In this document: one piece after another, positions 1-8,463 of the stretch
Numbering within the stretch: position 1 is the first letter of the stretch
Layout: each line of letters begins with the position of its first letter
Assembly (NCBI GenBank): GCA_944322965.1
Contig: CALUQR010000010.1
Span: 1 to 60,576 of the forward strand
Direction: 5' to 3'
From: Vulcanimicrobiota bacterium
GTDB lineage: Bacteria > Vulcanimicrobiota > Xenobia > Xenobiales > Xenobiaceae
Length of the DNA: 60,576 nt
Translations under genes and position numbers: made by a program
The notes under the pieces: generated by a model
What the model was told of the DNA's origin: nothing
Database searches by the model: none
Seen by the model: the letters and a program-made list of their open reading frames with translations, nothing else

Positions 1-371
1 TGGGCTAACTCCTGAGCCTGGGTCTGATCTTTAGCGCTAGCTTGGGCCTCTTGGTTCTTAGCGGCCGCCTCTTCACCCTTAACTTGGCTCTGCTTCTGAG
101 CGGCCTCTCCCTCTGAAGCAACCTTCTTCTCCTTACCTTGGAGGGCGGCTAACTTCTCTTGCTCTTCCTTACTCAAGGCGGCCTGCGTCTGGGGGTCGTC
201 CAAAGAGGCCACAAAGGAGCCCTCTAAGCCCTGCAGGGCCTCGGCGCCCGAGAAGGAGTACTCGTCATTTCCTAAATTAAAGCCCGCTCCCAGCGGATTC
301 TGGCCGCCCTGGGGGGCGCTGGGGCTCGCCCCGGGCAGAGAGATACCGAAAAAACTAGAGATCTTATCCAT
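1..371 (-). CDS. Coiled-coil cell-wall hydrolase paralog, 5' end only
   Basis: This is the first ~123 codons of a gene running off the left edge of the window. It starts at an ATG (371-369) and stays open to position 1. The translation begins MDKISSFFGIS and carries the motif DEYSFSGAEA followed by FVASLDD at about residues 30-60. It then enters an Ala/Gln/Glu-rich coiled coil. It is nearly the same, at both protein and nucleotide level, as the 5' end of the gene at 2628-5381, so it is a recent duplicate. That paralog ends in lysozyme-like and CHAP domains; whether this one does cannot be seen. No signal peptide is apparent. Function is inferred from the paralog only. Confidence 0.85.
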   Translation of the reverse strand, partial: MDKISSFFGISLPGASPSAPQGGQNPLGAGFNLGNDEYSFSGAEALQGLEGSFVASLDDPQTQAALSKEEQEKLAALQGKEKKVASEGEAAQKQSQVKGEEAAAKNQEAQASAKDQTQAQELA

Positions 372-396
372 ATTGGCGCCCAACCTTTCACGGTTA

Positions 397-427
397 GAGT
401 CTCAGCCCCCCGAAAAGGCCGAGACTC
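397..427. other. Intergenic hairpin
   Basis: Inverted repeat with 7-nt outer arms GAGTCTC/GAGACTC and a GC-rich inner stem around an AAAA loop. It lies between the 594-residue coiled-coil gene and the partial paralog. There is no T-run on either side, so it is a weak terminator candidate or a leader structure. Confidence 0.4.
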
Positions 428-451
428 CTACATTTACCAATATTATCCCCC

Positions 452-476
452 CTTCTCTAGCCTTAGTCTAGAGAAG
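452..476. other. Intergenic hairpin after the 594-aa gene
   Basis: Perfect 9-nt arms CTTCTCTAG/CTAGAGAAG around a 7-nt loop, 14 nt past the stop codon of the minus-strand gene at 490-2274. On the minus strand it is followed by G residues rather than a T-run. It may protect the mRNA 3' end rather than terminate. Confidence 0.4.
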
Positions 477-489
477 AGAGGCCCGCAGA

Positions 490-2274
490 CTAGAATTGCC
501 CTGCTAATGGTTCCGGGGCAGACTCTAGAGAAGAGGGGGCGGGAGATAAGCCCAGTTGGCCTTGCAATTCCTCTAGCTCGCGCTCTAAGAAGGAGATCAT
601 CTCCTGACTTACAGATTGGTCTTCATCTAACTGGCTGCCCTCTTGGGTGAGGAGCTGACTGCGCTCTTCCTGGGTATCCAGACGCCCTTGGGCCTCTTGC
701 TGGCGGTCTTGGGTAGCTTGCAACTCGCCCTCCAGGAGGGAGAGGAGGGACTGGTCCTGGTCGACCTGCATTTGGGCCTCCTCCGATTCTCCCAAGAGGA
801 GCTGGGCTAGGCCCTCCTTAGTCGTAAACTGTTGCTGGGCCGCTTGGTAATCGCGCTGGGCCACTTGGACTTGGTTATTGAGGAGGCGGGACTTATTATC
901 CGCCAACTGGGAGAGATGTTTAGCGGTACTCAACTTGGCTTTGGCGGTAGCTAGATTCTTAGCCGCCTTGGCGATAGCTTTAAAGTCGGGCTTACCCCTC
1001 TTGCGGATGCGCTTAGCGGCCTCTAAGGCCTCCTTAGCTTCGGCCACCCCTTGGGTACATTGGGCCACCTCTTGGGAGCGCTGGGCGGCCTCGTTGAGAG
1101 CCGCTTGGGCCTGAACTTTGAGCTCTTGGAGCACCTTCTCCTTGAGTTGGGCTACCACTTGGGCCTCTTGGGCCTCTACTCCGGCTACCTCCGCCTCTTC
1201 GCCCTTCACTTGGGCTAAGAGTTGAGAGTCTTGCAACTGGGTCTGAGCTACCTGGGACTCCTCTTCTAAGGCTTGAGCCTGACCTTGGGCGGCCTCTAAA
1301 TCTTGGGCGGCCGTCTCTTGATTCTCCTGGGCCTTAGCTAGCTTCTCCTCCTGTAACTGGCGCTTAGCGCGCTCCTCTTCCTCTACTTGGGCCCGGGTAG
1401 AGTCGAGCGAACCCTGGAGCGTATCGACTTCGCTCTCTAAGTCGCGCAGCTCGCCCTCTACGCTCTGCAATTGGCCATTGACCGTGCCCAGCTCGCCCTG
1501 CAGCTCCTGGGTTTTGGCCTGGTCGCCCTCCGCTTGGGCCATAGAGAGTTCTTCTACTAACTCCTCTTGGCGGGCCTCTAAGGCCTCGCGCTCCGCCAAC
1601 TTAGCCTGCTGCTGGGCCTGGGCCTCTTGGAGATGCCCCTCTAAACCCTGCAGGCGCTCTTGGGTAGCTCCCTCCTTGCCCTCGCGCGCCCCTTCGGCTT
1701 GGAGCTCCTCGTAAGCCGACTGGGCCAATTCTAAGGCCCGCTCCTCATCTTGGACTTGATTCTGAGCACAGAGGGCCTCCTGGGCGGCCTGTTGGGCCTT
1801 ATTTTGCGCTAAGAGCTGCTGCTTTTGGGCGTTCTGGGCCTCTTTAGATTTCTTATCGGCCTTAGTCTCTTTCTTCTCGCGCTTACTCTGGGCGGCCCGC
1901 TCCTCTTCCGTAGCCCGCCCCTCTTTACTCTGGGTCTCCTGGGCCTCTTCCTGGGCCGCCTCGCTCTTAGTTTCTTGAGTTTTGGACTCCTGGGTCTTGG
2001 ACCCTTGAGTCTCTGACTCTTGGGTCGCGGACCCCTCTTCTGCGCCTTCCGGGGTCGACTCTACCGGATTCTGACCCTTAACTTGCTCTTCCCCTTCCTC
2101 TAGGGAGGCTACGTAAGTAGTAGAACTCTGGGCGGCTTCAGAGCCGGAAAAAGAGTAAGAATCCTCACCCAAAGAGTAGGAAGTAAAGGTAGAACTAGAG
2201 GATCTCTCCCGCCCTCCGTTAGGGGTAGCTATCCCCACTCCCCAACTACCTAGCCAAGTACTGATGCTCTCCAT
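490..2274 (-). CDS. Coiled-coil protein of the hydrolase array, no catalytic domain
   Basis: 594 residues. The ATG at 2274 is chosen because a GGAGG sits 9 nt upstream and its start (MESISTWLGS) matches the paralogs' MDKISSFLGI; an upstream TTG would add 18 residues without support. The N-terminus carries DSYSFSGSEA and YVASLEE, the motif shared with its neighbours. Nearly everything after residue ~60 is Ala/Gln/Glu-rich heptad-type coiled coil, with a short Lys/Arg-rich patch near residue 430. The protein ends in a Pro/Ser tail. Unlike the paralogs at 2628 and 5542 it has no Gly-rich linker, lysozyme-like domain or CHAP domain. No signal peptide or membrane segment is visible. A structural or scaffold partner of the hydrolases is an inference; no enzymatic function can be assigned. 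Confidence 0.85.
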   Translation of the reverse strand: MESISTWLGSWGVGIATPNGGRERSSSSTFTSYSLGEDSYSFSGSEAAQSSTTYVASLEEGEEQVKGQNPVESTPEGAEEGSATQESETQGSKTQESKTQETKSEAAQEEAQETQSKEGRATEEERAAQSKREKKETKADKKSKEAQNAQKQQLLAQNKAQQAAQEALCAQNQVQDEERALELAQSAYEELQAEGAREGKEGATQERLQGLEGHLQEAQAQQQAKLAEREALEARQEELVEELSMAQAEGDQAKTQELQGELGTVNGQLQSVEGELRDLESEVDTLQGSLDSTRAQVEEEERAKRQLQEEKLAKAQENQETAAQDLEAAQGQAQALEEESQVAQTQLQDSQLLAQVKGEEAEVAGVEAQEAQVVAQLKEKVLQELKVQAQAALNEAAQRSQEVAQCTQGVAEAKEALEAAKRIRKRGKPDFKAIAKAAKNLATAKAKLSTAKHLSQLADNKSRLLNNQVQVAQRDYQAAQQQFTTKEGLAQLLLGESEEAQMQVDQDQSLLSLLEGELQATQDRQQEAQGRLDTQEERSQLLTQEGSQLDEDQSVSQEMISFLERELEELQGQLGLSPAPSSLESAPEPLAGQF

Positions 2275-2627
2275 ACTTCCAGACCTCCTCTCCTCCGTCC
2301 CCTCGCCCGCCCCTAGCTGTAAAGCCAACTAACGACTCGCGGAGTGCGGAGTATCTTCCTTATACTTCCACTTATACCGCACAATCTTTATAAATCTAGT
2401 ATCTTTCCCTTAAAAATATGAAATTATTTTTAACTACATTCTAATTTTAAGTTTAAAAGTTTAGATTTAAGCTATTTTGTTTACTAAAAAGTAAATTTGA
2501 AGCTCAATACGTCGGGCGTTTTGCAGCTTAAACCCTGCAGAGGAGCGGATTTAGGGCAAAAAAAACTCTCCCCCCTCCGCAGGAGGGGGGAGAGAGACTA
2601 AAGGGACTCAACCTCTAGGCTTAAGGG
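2275..2627. promoter_or_regulatory. AT-rich intergenic region with likely promoter
   Basis: This gap separates the stop of the 917-residue hydrolase gene from the start of the 594-residue gene (both minus strand). The part at about 2385-2510 is strikingly AT-rich for this genome. On the minus strand it holds TATAAA- and TATAAG-like boxes (around 2385 and 2360), so it probably carries the promoter of the 490-2274 gene. No -35/-10 pair with ideal spacing stands out, so the exact promoter is unassigned. A terminator lies at 2566-2594. Confidence 0.4.
2566..2594 (-). terminator. Intrinsic terminator of the 917-aa hydrolase gene
   Basis: A strong hairpin (CTCTCCCCCCTCC / GGAGGGGGGAGAG) is followed on the minus strand by a run of T (plus-strand A at 2558-2565). 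It lies 33 nt past the stop of the gene at 2628-5381, a classic rho-independent terminator. Confidence 0.85.
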
Positions 2628-5381
2628 TTAGACGTTATTATTGATATAACCCATGATACGAGCGTCGCCGTAAGTATACTCGCGGTAGGCCACCTGGTCG
2701 CTCGTATTGCCTTCGATAGTAGTCACCTTACCCGTAGAGGGATCGTAGTCGACTACGATACCGACGTGGTCGGCCCCATCGCCGTCCCAGTCGAACATAA
2801 TCAAGTTACCGGCCTGCGGGGCTTGGCCGCTCTGACCGTCATTCCAGATGCCCGTATTCTTAGCCCAGCTAGTGAGTTCGGGGGTATAGTTGACGTTAGC
2901 GCAGCCCGTAAAGTCCATGGTACCGTGTTTAGCGGCTAAACCGGTAGCCCAAGCGGCGCACCAGTGGTCGGCCTGACAGTCTAAGGCCCAGCTCTGGTTC
3001 CAGTCCTTAGTGATCTCATTGATCCGGGCCGCGTCGGCGGAGTTATACTCGGTGAGACCGTTCATGCTATCCGCTTCCTGGAGCATGGCCACGATATTCT
3101 TATCTAAGTTGGTGGTGGCGCCTTCGCAATTCTCCAACATGAAGGGGGCTACGGTATTGGAGTAGATACTCTTGACCCCTTCGGCCCAGTTGGGATCGGT
3201 AGCCCAACTCTTACCTACGGCCTCAATCTGCTCGGAGAGGGGAGCGTCGGCCGAGGAGCCGTTCTGAGCCCGCAAGTTGGCAAAGGTCTCGGCGCCTACC
3301 CGGATCTGCTGCTCAATACCGGCGAAGGTGGGATTCTCGACGGCATTCTCAGGATTAGAGTCGTAAGCTCCCACGCCCATCCAGCCATTTAAGCCTAAAC
3401 CCGTCTGGCCCCACTGGGTCTCTTGGCCGGCGATAGCTACCAGAGCCAGAGGATCGACGTCGAACTCCTTACCGGCCTCTACAAAGAGCTGACCCGTACC
3501 CGCGGGCGCCTCCGAGCCCTGAGCCTTCAAGAAGGAGTCGATAGCCGTCCCTACCGCCTTCTCATCGCAATTGGAGAGGTCGACCTCCACATTGAGGTTG
3601 GGCTTGCCCACCTGGGAACTGCCGCCCGAACCGCTAGCCCCGCTAGCTCCGCCCGCGCCGCTCACTCCGCCTCCGCCACCAGAGCCGCCGCTACCCATAT
3701 TGCCCGCCGGAGCGGCGTTGGCGTTGCGCTGCATGGCGTCCCGGAAGCTATTCATCATATTGTCGTAGTCGCGCTGAGCCTGCTCTAAGGGGTTCTTAGC
3801 CTCCTGGCTCTGCTGGTTAGCCTGGCCTGCCTTTTCCTGGCTCTCCTCTAACTCTTGCTGGCCCTGAGCGGCTTCAGAAGCCTTAGTATCGCTAGCGCTC
3901 TGGGCCTCGTCGGCCTTAGTCTGAGCGGCTTGGGCGCCCTCTTCAGCCTGGCCTACTTCCTCTTCCGCACTCTGGGCCGCCTCTTGGTCCTGGGCGGCTA
4001 CCTCTTCCTGCTGCTGGGCCTCCTGGGCGGCCTGCTCTTCTTCGCCGGTCAGAGAGTTGACCATACCCTCGATCATCCGGGCCGTATTCTCCGCCTTTTG
4101 AGCCTCCTGCTCCGCCTGCTGGGCCTTACTCTCGGCGGCCGCTACCTTATTATTGGCGGCCTCGATAGCCTCTTGGTCGGGGACTTCCTTCTGCTCTCCG
4201 TCCTCTTCTACGGTCTTAGTCTTAGATTGGGCCGCTTGAGCCTCGGCTTGGGCCTGGGCCAACTCGCTCTGGGCTTGGGTAGCCGCCTCTCGCTTAGAGT
4301 CGGCGTCGCTGCGAGCGCTCTGGGCCTGCTCCTGGAGCTCTTGCAAAGCCTCGGCCTTAGCCTGGGCCTCCTCTTGGGAAACTTGGGCCTGGGCCTGAGA
4401 ATCCTGGGCTTGGGCTTGGCTGGCCTGGGCCCGGCTCTGGGAGTCGGCTACCTTATTCTGGGCGCTAGCGGCCTCTTGACCGGCGCTCTGGGCTTTAGCC
4501 TGGGATTGCTCTACCTGCCCTTGAGCTTGGTTCTGGGCGGCCTGGGCGGCGGAGACCTTATCGGCTTGGGCCTGGGCCTTAGCTTGCTCTTCCTGTTGCA
4601 GTTGGTTGCGAGCGGAATCTAAAGTCCCCTGTAAGCCGCTAGCCTGACTCTGCAGGCCCTCCATATCGTCCTGGACGCTATCTAATTGCTGGTTGACCCC
4701 CTGCAGCTCCTGACTTAAGGATTGGACCTTCTCCTGGTCGCCGCTAGCCTTAGCCTCGGCCAAGTCCTCAACTAACTGGTTCTGGCGTTCCTCTAAGCTC
4801 TGGCGCTCTTGGAGTTTGGCCTCCTGCTGGGCCTTAATAGTCTCCATCTGGGCCTGCAGATCGTCGACCTTCTCTTTAGTAGTAGCCTCTTTGCCCTCTT
4901 GCTCGCCCTCAGCTAAGACCTTATCTAAATCTTCTTGGGCCTTAGTAGCCTCTAATTGGCCCTCTTCGACTTCTGCATTGGCCAACTGAGCGGCCTGGCT
5001 CTTAGCTTGGGCTAACTCCTGAGCCTGGGTCTGATCTTTAGCGCTAGCTTGGGCCTCTTGGTTCTTAGCGGCCGCCTCTTCACCTTGGACTTGGCCCTGC
5101 TTCTGAGCGGCCTCTCCCTCTGAGGCGGCCTTCTTCTCCTGCCCCTCTTGGGCGGCTAACTTTTTTTGCTCCTCAGAGCTCAAAGCTTTAGTTTGGGGAT
5201 CGTCTAGGGAGGCTACAAAGGAGCCCTCTAAGCCCTGCAGGGCCTCGGCGCCCGAGAAGGAGTACTCGTCGCTCCCTAAATTGAAACTCGCTCCCAGCGA
5301 ACTCTGCTCCCCTTGGGGGGCTACAGAGCCCAGGCCGGGCATGGAGATACCTAAAAAACTGGAGATCTTATCTAAAGACAT
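2628..5381 (-). CDS. Coiled-coil peptidoglycan hydrolase: lysozyme-like plus CHAP
   Basis: 917 residues, ATG start with GGGAGG 7 nt upstream. The N-terminus has the array motif DEYSFSGAEA...FVASLDD (residues ~38-61). A very long Ala/Gln/Glu coiled coil runs to ~560, then a Gly/Ser linker (~575-620). Residues ~640-760 resemble lysozyme/glucosaminidase-type muramidases, with probable catalytic Glu654 in GQETQWG. Residues ~790-917 are a CHAP amidase domain with candidate Cys808 (HWCAAWATG), His872 (ADHVGIV) and Glu890 (IEGNT). Such domains cleave peptidoglycan glycan strands and peptide bonds respectively. There is no Sec or Tat signal, so the export route is unknown. It is followed by its own terminator. 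It could act in cell-wall remodelling, lysis or attack on other cells; the sequence does not decide. Confidence 0.85.
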   Translation of the reverse strand: MSLDKISSFLGISMPGLGSVAPQGEQSSLGASFNLGSDEYSFSGAEALQGLEGSFVASLDDPQTKALSSEEQKKLAAQEGQEKKAASEGEAAQKQGQVQGEEAAAKNQEAQASAKDQTQAQELAQAKSQAAQLANAEVEEGQLEATKAQEDLDKVLAEGEQEGKEATTKEKVDDLQAQMETIKAQQEAKLQERQSLEERQNQLVEDLAEAKASGDQEKVQSLSQELQGVNQQLDSVQDDMEGLQSQASGLQGTLDSARNQLQQEEQAKAQAQADKVSAAQAAQNQAQGQVEQSQAKAQSAGQEAASAQNKVADSQSRAQASQAQAQDSQAQAQVSQEEAQAKAEALQELQEQAQSARSDADSKREAATQAQSELAQAQAEAQAAQSKTKTVEEDGEQKEVPDQEAIEAANNKVAAAESKAQQAEQEAQKAENTARMIEGMVNSLTGEEEQAAQEAQQQEEVAAQDQEAAQSAEEEVGQAEEGAQAAQTKADEAQSASDTKASEAAQGQQELEESQEKAGQANQQSQEAKNPLEQAQRDYDNMMNSFRDAMQRNANAAPAGNMGSGGSGGGGGVSGAGGASGASGSGGSSQVGKPNLNVEVDLSNCDEKAVGTAIDSFLKAQGSEAPAGTGQLFVEAGKEFDVDPLALVAIAGQETQWGQTGLGLNGWMGVGAYDSNPENAVENPTFAGIEQQIRVGAETFANLRAQNGSSADAPLSEQIEAVGKSWATDPNWAEGVKSIYSNTVAPFMLENCEGATTNLDKNIVAMLQEADSMNGLTEYNSADAARINEITKDWNQSWALDCQADHWCAAWATGLAAKHGTMDFTGCANVNYTPELTSWAKNTGIWNDGQSGQAPQAGNLIMFDWDGDGADHVGIVVDYDPSTGKVTTIEGNTSDQVAYREYTYGDARIMGYINNNV

Positions 5382-5541
5382 GGAGCGCCTCCCTTAGCTA
5401 GACTTAAGAGATCTTTTAAGTGACCTTTAACTGTGGCTACAAATGGCTAAAGGGCCTCCCGGAGGAGCCCCTTCTGGTTAGAGACCCATTCGAGCTGGGC
5501 GTTCCCACCTCCCGGCAGTAGCGCCCAACTTTTAGGTAAAA

Positions 5542-8274
5542 TTAAACGTTATTGGGGATGAAGCCCATGACGCAAGCGTCTTGCCAACTGTACTCGCGGT
5601 AGGCCACCTCGCCGTTGCCGGTGTTACCTTCGATGGTCGTCACCTTACCCGTAGAGGGATCGAAGCTGTGGACCAGACCCACGTGGTCGGAAGTGCCGTC
5701 GCCATCCCAATCGTAGAGGATCATGTTGCCAGGCTGCGGTTCGTAACCGTTGCCGCGGGCTTGCCAGTTGTTCTGACCCTTAGCCCAGCTGACTAAGCTC
5801 GGGCAGTAGTTGACATTCTCACAACCGCTGAAGTCCATGGCTCCGTGTTTGGCTAAGATGCCGCTGGCGAAGGCCGCGCACCAGGGTTGAGACTGGCAAT
5901 CTAAGGCCCAGCTCTGGTTCCAGTCCTTGGTGATAGCGTTGATCTCGTTGGGGTTAGAGCGCTCGTTCATGCCGTTCATAGAACCGGCCTCTTCCAGAGC
6001 CGCCGCTACGCCCTTACCGCCCTTAGTCTCGGCCCCGGGGAGGTGCTCTAACATGTAAGCGGAGACGTCGTTCTTGTAGATGGAGGTCACGCCCTCGTGC
6101 CACCTCTTATCGGTAGCCCAACCGGCCTCGTTGACCGCCTTAGTCTGAGCGGCTACGGAATCATCGGCGGAAGCTCCGCCCTTCTCGCGCAGGTTGGCGA
6201 AGGTGCGGGCGCCCACATTGATCTGGTTCTCGACGCCGGAGAACTTGGAGTTGCGGGTAGCGTTGTTGGGATCGGAGTCGTAAGCGCCTACGCCCATCCA
6301 ACCGTCGATACCGATACCAGTCTTACCCCACTGGGTCTCTTGACCGGCGATGGAGAGGAGGATCAGCGGGTCTACGCCGTTCTCTTTACCGGCCTTGACG
6401 AACATCTCGCCGGTGCCTGGAGGCGCCTCGGAGCCCTTAGAGGCCAGGAAGCCGTCGATAGCCTTGGCGATATCAGCGTCAGAGCACTTGGAGAGGTCGA
6501 GGTCGCCAGCCGCAGAGGTCTTGGCCGTACCCGGAGAACCGCTGGCCCCATTAGCTCCGCCGACAGAACCCGCACGACCACCGCCGCCGCCAGTTCCGCC
6601 TACGGGAGCGGCGCCGCCACCGCCGCCGTTACCGCCGCCACCGCCGTTGTTACCGCCACCGCCGCCATTATTGGCCGCGCCAGCAGCTTCACCGGCAGCT
6701 TGCGGGTTACCACCCGAAGCGGACTGAGCATTTTCGGGCGGCGGAGGATTGACGAGATCCTCCAGAGCTTTCTGTTCGGTCTCCAGATCCTTAGTTACGC
6801 CGGCCAACTCCTCGTCGATAGCGCCGATCTCTGCCTGGACGCCTTCGATCTTGCCCTCGAGTTCCCGGACCTTCTCCCAGTCTCCATTGGCCATAGCTTC
6901 AGCCAACTCAGCCTGCAGATCTTCCAGCTCTTTCTCTTTCTCTTCCTTCTCCTTGAGCAGCTTCTCTTGCTTCTCTTGGAGCTCTTTTACCGCTTCCTCT
7001 TGGTCTTCGATCTTCTCTTCTTCGCTCTTATCGAAGGCGTCGAACTTATCTTCAATGCCCTTCTTCTGCTCTTCCAGATCAGCTTTCTTAGCTTTGGCCT
7101 CTTCCAACTCTTCGGTCAGGCGCGCAACCTCTTCGGTATCGCCAGCGGCCTCAGCTTCCGCGATTTTAGCCTCTAAACCGGTGATAGTAGTATCTACTTC
7201 GTCGATTTGACCGTCTAAAGCCTCCTTCCGAGTTTCAGTGCTCTTACCGACGGCGTCTAAAGCCCTATCTTCCTGTTCGCTACCGGCCAGAGATTTGCGA
7301 ATTTCAGCCGCCGCCTCAGTGGGAAGCGAATCGTAGAGTTCTACTAACTCCTCGTCGCTCATCTCGCTGATCATGCGCTCTATGTAGGAGTCGTCGATAT
7401 CCTCTACCAAGAGTTTCAGCTCTTCAGGGGACAAGTCCGTCTCTTTACCAGACATGATCTGCTCGATCGTATCCCAGTGCGCTACGCTCTCCTCGTCGAA
7501 GAGGCGAATGCTCTGCTCCTCGGGCAGTAATCTGCGCATCTCAATAGCCACGCTGGGATCGAGATTGGGCAACATCTCCTGGATCTGTTCGGAATCCAGG
7601 TCCTTAATCATCGAGTACAGATACTCGGGTTCGATATCCTCTAAGAGGGCCGCCTGCTCCTCGGGGGAGAGGGAACCGCCCTCCTTTAAACCCTCGGAGA
7701 GCTTGCCCCAAGCTTCGCCGTTCTTATCGTCGAAGAGACGAATACTGACATCTTCGGGCAGCTTGTCGCGGAACTCTTGCAAAGCCTCGGGAGAGAGCTT
7801 GTCGACCAGATTCTGGATGCCTTCATCATCCAACCGCTCGACGTTCTCTAAGAGATACTCCGGCTCCATATCCTTAATGTACTGCAATTGAGTCTCTTCA
7901 TCGAGTTTCTCATCGCCACTAAGGAACTTCTCGATCGTATTCCAGTTATCGATATCTTCTTTTTCGTAGCCGCGAACGGAGTCGGACACGTCACCTTCGA
8001 AACAGTCAAGCACCCAGTTTCCTTTGGTCTCTAACTCTTCCGGCTTATCTTCAGGGGGAGTATAAGCCGTGCGCGGGTCGTCAGAGATCTCAGCGCTATC
8101 CTGCTCTTTCTCAGCCTGTTCCTGAGCTTTGGCAGCTTCTTCTGCTTTGCGTTGTTCTTCTGCTTTGCGTTCGTCTTCTTTTTTGCGCGCCTCTTCGGCA
8201 GCTCTAGTCTGCGCGTCGCGAGCTGCGCTATTATATTTATCAGTTCCGCTACAGCTTGGACAAGTAGTGCTCAT
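5542..8274 (-). CDS. Peptidoglycan hydrolase with helical repeats, coiled coil, CHAP
   Basis: 910 residues. The ATG at 8274 follows GGAGGAG by 7 nt, which favours it over the longer frame. The N-terminus is MSTTCPSCSG, with a CxxC pair, then a Lys/Glu/Ala charged helix. Residues ~115-330 form three helical repeats of ~70 residues (each with a pattern like SPEE..LL.DIEPEYL and LPE..SIRLFDE), resembling the MgtE N-terminal domain. A coiled coil (~345-510) and a long Gly/Asn-rich linker follow. The C-terminal ~270 residues match the 917-residue neighbour: a lysozyme-like domain with GQETQWG, then a CHAP domain with Cys799 (PWCAAF) and His864 (SDHVGLV). No signal peptide is seen, and the YSFSG motif is absent. 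It is probably the first gene of the array. Confidence 0.85.
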   Translation of the reverse strand: MSTTCPSCSGTDKYNSAARDAQTRAAEEARKKEDERKAEEQRKAEEAAKAQEQAEKEQDSAEISDDPRTAYTPPEDKPEELETKGNWVLDCFEGDVSDSVRGYEKEDIDNWNTIEKFLSGDEKLDEETQLQYIKDMEPEYLLENVERLDDEGIQNLVDKLSPEALQEFRDKLPEDVSIRLFDDKNGEAWGKLSEGLKEGGSLSPEEQAALLEDIEPEYLYSMIKDLDSEQIQEMLPNLDPSVAIEMRRLLPEEQSIRLFDEESVAHWDTIEQIMSGKETDLSPEELKLLVEDIDDSYIERMISEMSDEELVELYDSLPTEAAAEIRKSLAGSEQEDRALDAVGKSTETRKEALDGQIDEVDTTITGLEAKIAEAEAAGDTEEVARLTEELEEAKAKKADLEEQKKGIEDKFDAFDKSEEEKIEDQEEAVKELQEKQEKLLKEKEEKEKELEDLQAELAEAMANGDWEKVRELEGKIEGVQAEIGAIDEELAGVTKDLETEQKALEDLVNPPPPENAQSASGGNPQAAGEAAGAANNGGGGGNNGGGGGNGGGGGAAPVGGTGGGGGRAGSVGGANGASGSPGTAKTSAAGDLDLSKCSDADIAKAIDGFLASKGSEAPPGTGEMFVKAGKENGVDPLILLSIAGQETQWGKTGIGIDGWMGVGAYDSDPNNATRNSKFSGVENQINVGARTFANLREKGGASADDSVAAQTKAVNEAGWATDKRWHEGVTSIYKNDVSAYMLEHLPGAETKGGKGVAAALEEAGSMNGMNERSNPNEINAITKDWNQSWALDCQSQPWCAAFASGILAKHGAMDFSGCENVNYCPSLVSWAKGQNNWQARGNGYEPQPGNMILYDWDGDGTSDHVGLVHSFDPSTGKVTTIEGNTGNGEVAYREYSWQDACVMGFIPNNV

Positions 8275-8407
8275 AAATCTTCTCCTCCTCACTTAGAGAG
8301 GGCTTAACGCCCTCTCTCCCTAGTAGTTACCCTTATTATCAAGACCCCCTGAGCTTTATCTAGCTCTAAACTCCCTATTGTAACAAAAAATTTACAGAAA
8401 AAAGATG

Positions 8408-8449
8408 AAGGGGAGGGCGACTAGCCGCCCGGCTAGTCGCCCTCCCCTT
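8408..8449 (-). terminator. Intrinsic terminator of the phosphofructokinase gene
   Basis: Perfect 18-nt arms (AAGGGGAGGGCGACTAGC and its complement) around a 6-nt loop, followed on the minus strand by ATCTTTTTT. It lies 14 nt past the stop of the gene at 8464-9669. Confidence 0.85.
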
Positions 8450-8463
8450 TAAGTTCCAAAGGC

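Noticed and set aside
3855-7176. Long plus-strand open frames (for example 3855-4622 and 6097-7176)
   Set aside because: They are antisense shadows of the repetitive coiled-coil and Gly-rich genes; their Leu/Gly-rich products follow from the codon bias of the real strand.
1-8274. Prophage lysis module
   Set aside because: Lysozyme-like and CHAP domains suggested it, but there are no holin, tail, capsid or integrase genes, and the proteins have long coiled coils unlike phage endolysins.
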